Source of the DNA: Chloroflexota bacterium
GTDB lineage: Bacteria; Chloroflexota; Anaerolineae; UBA7937; JACPPX01
Assembly (NCBI GenBank): GCA_016196905.1
Contig: JACPWV010000152.1
Coordinates: 1 to 19,867, forward strand
DNA: 19,867 nt
Reading direction: 5' to 3'
The notes under the pieces are model-generated. The model saw nothing but the letters and a program-made list of their open reading frames with translations, was not told the DNA's origin and searched no databases. The position numbers and the translations under genes were made by a program. Position 1 is the first letter of the stretch; the number at the start of each line of letters is the position of its first letter. Below are positions 8,255 to 14,684 of this stretch, one piece after another.

Positions 8255-9253
8255 TCAATCCCGAGGCGAGGGCCCCTGCGCCCTCAGCGAGGGGTGTCGC
8301 CAGCGCCACAGCGTGCCCACCGGATAGCCCAGCATCTTGGTGATATCACCCACCACCCGAATAATCGGCACCCAGACGATGGCCTCCAGTTTTTCAGCCG
8401 GTGAGGCCCCGCCCCATCGACCTCCTAGGCGTCGATACGGTACCCACAGGTAGATGATCCCTCCCAGGAATAAGAGACCCCACCACAGAATATGGGACGT
8501 CGCCCCCAGAACGAGCAGCGCCGGGCCGAGGATGAGGTAGGTCGCATAACGAATGGCGTGGCGGGCCCGCCACAGATCGGCCTTTCCATCCCCGCGGGCG
8601 TAGCGAAAATATTGGATGACGAAATCCCGTAGGTTTGATCGCGGGCGATGATAGGCGATGGCGCGCGGGGCGAAGGCGAAGCGGGCCCCGCTGCGGCGCA
8701 GTGCGAAATCGAAGACCAAGTCCTCGCAGTAATCCAGCCACTCCGGGTAGCCCCCGGCGCGCTCCCAAGCCTGGCGTCGAAAGGCGACCGAGCGGCTGGA
8801 GGGGTTGAATGCCTGTGGATCGATATCTCGTAACTCGGGCAGGGCGGTGGCGCCCAGGGCCAGCTCAAAAGGCGAACGGGGATCGGACAGGAAGAACCCG
8901 CTCACCACCTCGAGGGAAGGGTCTGCCTCCAAAGGACCCACGATGTGTTTCAGCCAACCCGCGTCCAGCCGAACGCCCGCGTCGGTGGAAGCGATCACCG
9001 CTCCGCGGGCGGCGGCGATGGCCGCGTTGCGCCCCTGGGCGATGTTGCACCCCTCGCGGCGCAGGAGCACGATGGGCAGGCGATCATGGTAAGCCTGCAC
9101 GATCTGGGGGGTGCCATCCCGCGACCCGCCATCGACGATGACGATCTCTTCCGGCCTTCGCTCCTGAGCCAGCAGCGATTCGAGGAGGGGTCCGATGCTG
9201 GCTGCCTCATCCCTCAAAGTAAAGATGACTGAGACAGAGCCCCTTTCCGCCAT
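8255..9253 (-). CDS. Membrane-associated family 2 glycosyltransferase
   Basis: A 332-residue GT2 enzyme. The GT-A domain shows VSVIFTLRDEAASI (7-20), VIVDGGSRDGT (38-48), GRNAAIAAARG (74-84), the DxD-like STDAGVRLD (89-97) and YCEDLVFDFALRRSG (175-189), which corresponds to the catalytic ED region. After about residue 236 come two hydrophobic stretches (about 238-252 and 256-272), then an amphipathic C-terminus, so it is probably anchored to the inner leaflet. It is first in a three-gene run (GT2, GT2, priming transferase) and should extend the glycan that the priming enzyme starts. A TATAAT box ends nine bases before the ATG, which suggests a nearly leaderless transcript. The acceptor and donor are not deducible. 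Confidence 0.92.
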   Translation of the reverse strand: MAERGSVSVIFTLRDEAASIGPLLESLLAQERRPEEIVIVDGGSRDGTPQIVQAYHDRLPIVLLRREGCNIAQGRNAAIAAARGAVIASTDAGVRLDAGWLKHIVGPLEADPSLEVVSGFFLSDPRSPFELALGATALPELRDIDPQAFNPSSRSVAFRRQAWERAGGYPEWLDYCEDLVFDFALRRSGARFAFAPRAIAYHRPRSNLRDFVIQYFRYARGDGKADLWRARHAIRYATYLILGPALLVLGATSHILWWGLLFLGGIIYLWVPYRRLGGRWGGASPAEKLEAIVWVPIIRVVGDITKMLGYPVGTLWRWRHPSLRAQGPSPRD

Positions 9254-9262
9254 GGCCTTACG

Positions 9263-9268
9263 ATTATA
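9263..9268 (-). promoter_or_regulatory. -10 box of the GT2 operon (consensus TATAAT)
   Basis: A perfect TATAAT reads on the minus strand and ends nine bases before the ATG at 9253, so initiation about seven bases downstream would leave only a few untranslated bases. With a 17-base spacer the -35 position reads TTAGTT, a weak match. The decamer GAGGTATAAT is shared with the box ahead of the surface-protein gene (13930-13939). Confidence 0.5.
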
Positions 9269-9296
9269 CCTCCATGGGCTGGGCCAACTAATCGGA

Positions 9297-9302
9297 TATA
9301 AT
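9297..9302 (+). promoter_or_regulatory. Divergent -10 box (TATAAT) for a plus-strand small ORF
   Basis: A perfect TATAAT on the plus strand lies 21 bases before the ATG of the small ORF at 9324. No convincing -35 hexamer is visible 16-18 bases upstream. It faces away from the minus-strand box at 9263-9268, 28 bases apart. Confidence 0.4.
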
Positions 9303-9323
9303 CCCTAACCACCAGGGGGTGCG

Positions 9324-9428
9324 ATGTCCCTTCGCCGTTGGATGCTGCTGGGGGTCTTAGCTTTCCTGAACGGGATCGTCCTCGCCCTCCTGCTCCTGGT
9401 TGCCCGGGTTGTTCTTGACTCGCCCTGA
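9324..9428 (+). CDS. Possible 34-residue single-pass membrane peptide
   Basis: This short ORF is the only plus-strand coding candidate I support. It reads MSLRRWMLLGVLAFLNGIVL for the first 20 residues, followed by a further Leu/Val-rich run and the charged end ARVVLDSP. One membrane helix covers about residues 7-29 with Arg4-Arg5 before it, so the N-terminus would face the cytoplasm. The ATG is preceded by AGGGGGTG, which matches the ribosome-binding consensus AGGAGGTG with one G-U wobble, although the spacing is short. A TATAAT box lies 21 bases upstream. The ORF exactly fills the gap between two minus-strand genes, ending 14 bases before the stop of the convergent GT-C gene. No family is recognised. 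It could be a real microprotein, for example a partner of a membrane enzyme nearby, or a chance ORF in GC-rich DNA. Confidence 0.45.
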   Translation: MSLRRWMLLGVLAFLNGIVLALLLLVARVVLDSP

Positions 9429-9442
9429 GCCCGTGGGCGACA

Positions 9443-11428
9443 TTATTCGATTCGGATGGGCAGCAGGAGAAAGCGCGTGTCGAGTGGCCCGCCTTCCTCT
9501 TGGACAGGCAGCCGCTCTCCGCTGATCCAGTGATACACCCCCACCGCGATACGATACTCCCCGGGTGGCGTGTCGGGCGGGAGGAGGACTCCCTCCCGGT
9601 CGAGGATCGTCTCTCCCACCGTCCAGGTGGTGGTGGGGAGAGCGCCTCCCCCCGGCTCGCTGTCCCTTTGGGCCACGATGCGCTCGGCCGAGTCCAGGAC
9701 GTGGATGAACACCTTGTAGCGATCAGCAATGGGGCCCCGGGCGCGCCAGAACAGGGTCACTGGCACAATCTCACCTGGGGTGAGTCGGGTGCGCGGGAGA
9801 TCGTAACCGAGGAACTCGATCTCCTCGCCGAGCAGGATCCGACGCAGATGGGTGATGCGGTCGGAGGGGATTTCCCCGGGAAGGCCGTAGAGCACCAGCC
9901 GCACCCCATCGAACCAGGTCTCCAGCGCTTTATATGCGTGCTGATCCAACCAGCCCTCGATGAAGCGGCCCGGGTCGCTCTCTTGGGTGGCCCACAGGAT
10001 GGCGTAAAGCCGTTGATGCTGGGCTGCGATCTCCCCCAGTTGGGTCTGGGTGGCGATCGGATCGAGAGGCCGCTGGAGAGGCAAGGGGTAGAGAGGCAGC
10101 CCTTCTGCGTAATAGTAGGAAAAGATCTCGATCTGGGTGGGCGCGTTGAGCAGCACCGCGTCCCCGGGCCGGCCGTTTTCGGCGATGTAGCGGGCCAGCC
10201 CCCGGTAGTCGTCCAGCGCGTAGCGGGGATTGAAGTAATAGTTCTGGAGCGAGGCTAAGCTGGCCAGCGCTACTGGGATAAACAGTGCCGAGCTAAAAAT
10301 CGAACGAGCCCGCGACGAGGTAAGCCATTCGCCGCCGATCCCGCGCGCCAGGAGGAGATAAAAACCCGGGCTGGCCAGGAGGAGCAGTTTAGGGCTCCAA
10401 GCGGGGCGTTGTATGGAGATCGCATAAAGCACTAAGGGAGGAATCAGGACGTACAACAAAGCGAAGAGCCTCGGCCGCAGCCCAGGGCCAGGTTTTTCTT
10501 CAATTCTTCCACGCGCTTGGGGGAGGAGCCCCACCCCCAAGATCCCTCCGAAAAGCCATAGCCAGGGTGCCCAACTCGCCTCAGCGGTCGTGCCCAAGCT
10601 GAGTACTCGCAGACTTTCCGTGGCCAAGAACTGGAGGGAGAACGGTTCGCTGATGGCCGGCCAGCGCTGGAGCTGTCCCCCGGCGATGGACAGCCAGGGC
10701 AGATAAAGAAGGGCCACCGTACCCTGGCCGGCAGCCCACCCCGCGATGCGGCCGGCCAGCCTCTCCCGATGCGAGTAGAGCCAGGCCAGAAAGATGGCGT
10801 TGCCCACCACCACCAGGCTGATCGCGAAGTAATGGGTGTAGAGCGCCGCGGTGGTGCTGGCCAAATAGAGGAAAAAGGGAGTGAGAACACTTCGCTTGTC
10901 CGGAGAGTTGACGGTCCATCGTCTAAGAGTGTGCCACAAGGCCAAGAGTCCCAGAACTCCCCACAGGGTGACCCAGATGTACATGCGAGCCTCTTGGGAG
11001 TAATAGACTTGAAAGGGGGAGAGGGCGGAGAGGGCAGCGGCCACCAAGGCCACCCGCCTGCCGAACAAAGCTCGACCTAAAAAGTAAGTGGCCAGCACGG
11101 TGAGCGTGCCCGCCACTACCGAGAGCGAGCGCAGTCCGAACTCGCTGGTGCCTACCGCCGCCGCCCAGCCCCGCAGCAGGAAATAATACAGCGGGGGGTG
11201 GATATCGTCGGCGGCGTTGCGCGCGATGGTGACCCAGTCCCGAGTGGCCAGCCCCGCGCTGGTGCCCTCGTCGTACCACAGGCTTTGCCCATCCAGGCGA
11301 TACAGGCGCAGCCCCAGGGCCAGCAGGAGGATCCCCAGCAGGAGGGTCTCTCCTACCAGCCACTGGTGAGTGGGATAGCCTTCCTGGATGGGTTCGCCGT
11401 TGGGTCGACCCCACAGCGAAAGCTTCAT
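9443..11428 (-). CDS. GT39-like membrane glycosyltransferase with one C-terminal beta-sandwich module
   Basis: A 661-residue GT-C enzyme related to the one at 5709-2992. The first helix (about 24-42) is followed by the catalytic-loop motif SLWYDEGTS with Asp53-Glu54, then DDIHPPLYYFLLRGW (74-88) and YYSQEARMYIWVTLW (142-156), all standard for PMT_2/ArnT-like enzymes that use polyprenyl-phosphate sugars. About ten helices reach residue 395; NPRYALDDYRGLARYI (400-415) opens a soluble region with an alpha/beta look. Residues 536-661 are a single copy of the repeated module (EFLGYDL, TLFWRA, YKVFIHVLDS, IVAQRDSEPGGG, GEYRIAVGVYHW). The start ATG has GAGGA nine bases upstream. It lies 81 bases after the glycosidase gene and is probably cotranscribed with it. 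Donor and acceptor are unknown. Confidence 0.88.
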   Translation of the reverse strand: MKLSLWGRPNGEPIQEGYPTHQWLVGETLLLGILLLALGLRLYRLDGQSLWYDEGTSAGLATRDWVTIARNAADDIHPPLYYFLLRGWAAAVGTSEFGLRSLSVVAGTLTVLATYFLGRALFGRRVALVAAALSALSPFQVYYSQEARMYIWVTLWGVLGLLALWHTLRRWTVNSPDKRSVLTPFFLYLASTTAALYTHYFAISLVVVGNAIFLAWLYSHRERLAGRIAGWAAGQGTVALLYLPWLSIAGGQLQRWPAISEPFSLQFLATESLRVLSLGTTAEASWAPWLWLFGGILGVGLLPQARGRIEEKPGPGLRPRLFALLYVLIPPLVLYAISIQRPAWSPKLLLLASPGFYLLLARGIGGEWLTSSRARSIFSSALFIPVALASLASLQNYYFNPRYALDDYRGLARYIAENGRPGDAVLLNAPTQIEIFSYYYAEGLPLYPLPLQRPLDPIATQTQLGEIAAQHQRLYAILWATQESDPGRFIEGWLDQHAYKALETWFDGVRLVLYGLPGEIPSDRITHLRRILLGEEIEFLGYDLPRTRLTPGEIVPVTLFWRARGPIADRYKVFIHVLDSAERIVAQRDSEPGGGALPTTTWTVGETILDREGVLLPPDTPPGEYRIAVGVYHWISGERLPVQEEGGPLDTRFLLLPIRIE

Positions 11429-11509
11429 CCAAGCATATCCTCGTTGCTCCCACTTGCATGCAAAGCAAAAGCCAGGAGGCGAATAAGAAGAGCGGGGAGC
11501 TGAAACGAC

Positions 11510-13177
11510 TCAACCTGAGTGAGCATCGACTTTAAGACCCCCGCGGTGTACGATTAATCCCCAGGCGACAAAACTGAGCGTAAGCGTTGTCCCGGCCAGG
11601 ATCGCTGCGGCGGATAAATTCGATCGATGTTCCACATGGATCGCGTCCAGGGCCACCCGCTGGCCCGCATCGAGTTCCACGTTGATCCGAACTGCGTGGG
11701 CTCCTTCCGACAGACCTGCTGCCACCGGGACCTCGATGCCATACTCGACAGAGGGGGCGTTTAAATCGACCGTCACCGTTGGGCGGCCTTCATCGATCGC
11801 GACCTGAAGTCGGCCGCCGTCCGGGCCGCGGCCTACCACCAGGCCCAGATCGGTGCCCCCAAAGATGAAGGAGAGCGAAGCGCCAGCCTCTCGGCTTTCC
11901 CGATAACTTCCTAACTGCGCCCGCGGGTCGTCCGTGGATCGCCACTCCCCCTGGTAAGTTAAGGCCCAGTGGTCCTCTTGTTTGTAACCCGGGCCGAGGA
12001 CCGCTGGGCCGGTGGCCCATTCCTGGACCGCCCGGTAGACGGGGCGGGGGGTGAAATCGGGATCCACCAGACGGAAAAAATAGAAGGGCTGATCCCTTTC
12101 CCGGTCGTCGGCGCGCTTGAAGAACCAGTAACTCATCACTCCCATCCAGGGCCATTCCCGCTGAGCGCGTTGATAGGCCCCCACAGCGTACTCCGCTTGG
12201 CGGGCCTCGTCCACCCGCCCGAAGATGGGCGGTGCGGGGAGCTCCAGCGGCAGTGCGTTCCAACCGAACTCGGAGATCCAGATGGGTTTCTCGGCATCGC
12301 CGTGGCGCACCATGATCTCCCGCAAGAGGAGAGGTCGAGAGAAGTTAGTGCGGGAGGGATCAACGCGCCGGTCGGTGGGCCCCGTCCACAGTCCGAAGGC
12401 TTGCGCCCCCAGGATATCGAAGCAAGCACCCGCGCCGGCGCGGTACATCCCCTCTAAATAGATGAGGTCGCCAAGGTTGTCGGGTCCTTCCTCCAGGGTG
12501 GGGGACAGTGCCGCGCTGAGGACGAGCGCCTGCGGGTCGGCCTCCTTAATCCGGCGATAGGCGATGCACAAAAGTTGGGTGTAGGCGGTGGGATCGGCCG
12601 GGCCGCCCCACTCCACGCGTAGGTTGGGCTCGTTCCAGATCTGGTAATAGCGGATGCGCCCGCGGTAGCGGCTGGCTAGGGCGTAGACGAAATCGCCGAA
12701 ATCCTCGAGGTGAGAGGGAGGAGCCTGGATCACCCCCTCGGCACGGGGCGCCGCCCAAGCGGGGGGCTGATCCAGGCGGGCGATGATGCCCAGTCCCCGG
12801 GCCCGGGCTCCTTCAACGATGGCATCGTACTTTTCCCAGCTGGAGCGGGGTGGAGCATGACGTCGGTCGGTGAAATCGCCCTTGGCGTGGATCTCGATAT
12901 CCTCCCAGGAAAACTGCTGACGGATCCACTGGAAGCCGGCCTGGCGGATCATGGCCAAAGAGCGCTGCAGCTTCGCCTGCTCCACCTCTTGCTCCAGAAA
13001 AGTGTTCACCGCATAGGGGTTCTGGCTGGTGTGGGCCATTGGCACCTGGGGGGCCGTCTCCAGCTCCGGGCGGGTCGCGACGAGCAGCAGGAGGGCAATC
13101 GTGCCCTTGAGCTGTTCGCCCAACTCCTCCTCCCCGGTGTTTTGGCGCAAGGCCTCGCGCAGGAGGGGCGCGGCCAA
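11510..13177 (-). CDS. Membrane-anchored clan-A glycoside hydrolase (PslG/GH39- or GH5-like)
   Basis: An extracytoplasmic TIM-barrel glycosidase, 555 residues from the TTG at 13177. The acid/base motif YYQIWNEPN (177-185, Glu183) and the nucleophile motif PIWISEFGWN (298-307, Glu303) are intact and about 120 residues apart, as expected for retaining clan-A enzymes. The catalytic domain covers about 50-390; a beta-rich domain follows (about 400-515), then a membrane helix (about 522-543) and a short tail. The TTG falls inside a hydrophobic export signal: the open frame continues upstream to ACG at 13240 and encodes TPRRAALGLLALLTIAGTSL ahead of it, so the true N-terminus is longer (about 576 residues). 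A second hydrophobic run is at 25-35. Its place among polysaccharide genes recalls PslG, a glycosidase used during exopolysaccharide production, so a trimming or release role is inferred. The exact GH family is uncertain. Confidence 0.85.
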   Translation of the reverse strand: MAAPLLREALRQNTGEEELGEQLKGTIALLLLVATRPELETAPQVPMAHTSQNPYAVNTFLEQEVEQAKLQRSLAMIRQAGFQWIRQQFSWEDIEIHAKGDFTDRRHAPPRSSWEKYDAIVEGARARGLGIIARLDQPPAWAAPRAEGVIQAPPSHLEDFGDFVYALASRYRGRIRYYQIWNEPNLRVEWGGPADPTAYTQLLCIAYRRIKEADPQALVLSAALSPTLEEGPDNLGDLIYLEGMYRAGAGACFDILGAQAFGLWTGPTDRRVDPSRTNFSRPLLLREIMVRHGDAEKPIWISEFGWNALPLELPAPPIFGRVDEARQAEYAVGAYQRAQREWPWMGVMSYWFFKRADDRERDQPFYFFRLVDPDFTPRPVYRAVQEWATGPAVLGPGYKQEDHWALTYQGEWRSTDDPRAQLGSYRESREAGASLSFIFGGTDLGLVVGRGPDGGRLQVAIDEGRPTVTVDLNAPSVEYGIEVPVAAGLSEGAHAVRINVELDAGQRVALDAIHVEHRSNLSAAAILAGTTLTLSFVAWGLIVHRGGLKVDAHSG

Positions 13178-13259
13178 CCCCAGCGACGTGCCGGCGATGG
13201 TCAGCAGGGCCAGGAGTCCCAGGGCGGCTCGACGCGGCGTGTTGCCTCCTCTCGCTCAT
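13178..13259 (-). other. Out-of-frame or non-canonical 5' end of the glycosidase gene
   Basis: The glycosidase frame is open from just after a TGA at 13258-13256, and it encodes a textbook signal peptide from 13240. It has no ATG, GTG or TTG before the TTG at 13177. AGGAGG (13250-13245) stands four bases before an in-frame ACG (13240-13238). An ATG at 13259-13257 (reading Met-Ser-Glu-Arg-Arg) is one frame off. Either ACG is used as a start, or a one-base error or mutation separates this ATG from the body of the gene. Confidence 0.6.
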
Positions 13260-13276
13260 TCCCCCCGGGCGGGAGC

Positions 13277-13903
13277 TCAGCGGGCGCGGAAATCGATCTG
13301 GAAGACCTGCTCGGCGGCGGCGAGGCACTCGCTGGAAGAGTGGAAGAAGACATCGTTGGAGAGCAATGCGCCGCTGGCATCCACCACGGCCATATGCCAA
13401 TCCCCCGCCACAGCGGCGCTGAACGAGAGCCTGATATAGTACTTGCCGTCGGCCCCCGTCTCGGTGGAGGGGAACTCGTAGCCCTCGGTCCAGGCCTTGA
13501 CCAACACGTCCTGCACCGGGGTTATGCCGTCCTTGGCCAGCACGCGACCGGAGACCCACACGCCGTCGCAGGACCCGCTCACACTCACCACGCTCCCCGA
13601 GTAAGGGATGGACGGGGTGGGGGTGGCGGTGGGTGGCCGCGGCGTGGGGGTGGCTGGGCGCCGAGTGGGGGTCGGCGAGGGGGTGAAGGTGGGCGTGGGG
13701 GTAGGCGTATCGGTGGCGATGGGCGTGGGGGTGTAGGTGGGCACCAGGGTGCGTACCGGTGGGGAGTCAGGCAGCTGAGCCACCTCGGGACTGCGGTTAG
13801 TCGATAAAAGCAACAGCACCGCCAACAATCCCCCCAGGAAAGCACCCAGAGCGATCATGGGGAGAGCTCGGCGTTGTTGTAGGAGGGAGAAAATATCCTG
13901 CAT
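13277..13903 (-). CDS. Anchored surface protein with Thr-Pro-rich linker and beta-sandwich domain
   Basis: A 208-residue protein of unknown function with clear architecture. A short cytoplasmic start (MQDIFSLLQQRR) precedes one membrane helix (about 14-34). An extended Thr/Pro-rich linker (about 52-98, many TPTP units) would span the cell-wall zone and may be O-glycosylated. The C-terminal domain (about 102-205) looks like a carboxypeptidase-regulatory or Cna-B-type beta sandwich, with VSGRVLAKDGITPVQDVLVK (117-136) and a TGADGKYYIRL strand (149-159). It has just two cysteines, Cys112 and Cys193, which could form a disulfide outside the cell. It is followed after 36 bases by the open frame of the glycosidase, so the two may be cotranscribed and could act together at the surface. 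A TATAAT box lies 26 bases before the ATG. Similar Thr-Pro-linker proteins are frequent in Chloroflexota. Confidence 0.8.
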   Translation of the reverse strand: MQDIFSLLQQRRALPMIALGAFLGGLLAVLLLLSTNRSPEVAQLPDSPPVRTLVPTYTPTPIATDTPTPTPTFTPSPTPTRRPATPTPRPPTATPTPSIPYSGSVVSVSGSCDGVWVSGRVLAKDGITPVQDVLVKAWTEGYEFPSTETGADGKYYIRLSFSAAVAGDWHMAVVDASGALLSNDVFFHSSSECLAAAEQVFQIDFRAR

Positions 13904-13929
13904 CGCTGCACGGCCTCGGGAATGCGGGA

Positions 13930-13935
13930 ATTATA
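13930..13935 (-). promoter_or_regulatory. -10 box (TATAAT) ahead of the surface-protein gene
   Basis: A perfect TATAAT reads on the minus strand, 26 bases before the ATG at 13903 and in the 61-base gap after the menG-like gene. No good -35 hexamer is seen at the usual distance. The flanking decamer GAGGTATAAT is identical to that of the GT2 operon box at 9263-9272. Confidence 0.45.
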
Positions 13936-13964
13936 CCTCAAGCCCTCACAGGCGGCGAACCAGG

Positions 13965-14684
13965 CTAGATGGATTTCCTTCCCGACAAGATGAGCATGGC
14001 ACCCAGGGCTAACCTTCGATCGTGGACCGCTTCGAAACCCGCGCGCCGCAGTGACTCTTGGATTTGCTTCGGGGTTAGGAAGTTCAAGATCGAATGGGCC
14101 AAATAGGCGTAGGCCGCCCGATCGCGGGCGATCCATGCGCCGAGGGTAGGGATGAAACATTGGATATAGAAACGAGCGAGCCGGCTATTGGGCCGCACCG
14201 CTTCCAAGGCCACCAGCCGGCCGCCGGGCCGAAGCACGCGCGCCATCTCGCGTATCCCGCCCTCGAGATCGGCCAGGTTGCGCAGGAGGTAAGCGGAGGT
14301 TACCGCATCGAAGACCCCGTCGGGAAAAGGTAAAGTCAGCGCGCCGCCAAGCACGAAGGCGAGGCGATCAGCGACTCCAGGGGCACGCGCTTTATGGCGA
14401 GCCAAGTCGATCATGGCCGGCACCAGATCCACTCCAACCACTCGCGCGGTGGGATAAAGCCGAGCTAGGGCGAGGGCCAGATCGCCGCTACCGGTGCCCA
14501 CATCCAATGCCAGGCCATGCGGTGGGAGCTCCGCCTGTTGGGCCGCCTCGCGCCGCCAGCTCAGATCGCGCCCCGCGCTCATGATGCGGTTCATCAGGTC
14601 GTAGCGGCCGACGATGCGCGAGAAAAGGGCCCCGCTGTGCGGGGCCTCCTCGGCGGTGTCGAGAGGGGGTTCTCTGCTGTTCAC
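13965..14684 (-). CDS. menG: Demethylmenaquinone methyltransferase (MenG/UbiE family)
   Basis: A SAM-dependent C-methyltransferase that converts demethylmenaquinone to menaquinone, the last step of the classical pathway. From the GTG at 14684 it has 239 residues, the normal family length. The family marks are RYDLMNRIMSAGRDLSWR (27-44), the SAM motif LALDVGTGSGDLAL (58-71), VVGVDLVPAM (82-91), FDAVTSAYLLRN (125-136) and the family C-terminus AYAYLAHSILNFLTPKQ (190-206). I prefer GTG at 14684 over the TTG at 14690 because GTG overlaps the menA-like stop in the classic GTGA arrangement, with GAGGG at a usable distance. It is translationally coupled to the prenyltransferase that makes its substrate, which strengthens the menaquinone assignment over ubiquinone. 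Confidence 0.92.
   Translation of the reverse strand: MNSREPPLDTAEEAPHSGALFSRIVGRYDLMNRIMSAGRDLSWRREAAQQAELPPHGLALDVGTGSGDLALALARLYPTARVVGVDLVPAMIDLARHKARAPGVADRLAFVLGGALTLPFPDGVFDAVTSAYLLRNLADLEGGIREMARVLRPGGRLVALEAVRPNSRLARFYIQCFIPTLGAWIARDRAAYAYLAHSILNFLTPKQIQESLRRAGFEAVHDRRLALGAMLILSGRKSI

Noticed and set aside
9421..9439. CGCCC/GGGCG hairpin between the convergent small ORF and the GT-C gene as a terminator
   Set aside because: The stem is only 5 bp and is not followed by a T-run on either strand.
12813..13559. A 248-codon minus-strand frame joining the ATG at 13259
   Set aside because: Beyond the possible Met-Ser-Glu-Arg-Arg start, it is an Arg/Pro/Gly-rich shadow of the glycosidase and surface-protein genes.
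13600..13740. Possible tandem repeat or CRISPR-like array
   Set aside because: The repetition comes from Thr-Pro codons of one protein linker; there are no regular repeats and spacers.
12710..13807. A long Gly/Arg-rich plus-strand open frame
   Set aside because: Its low-complexity glycine stretch is the complement of the Thr-Pro linker codons, and it spans two real minus-strand genes and their junction.
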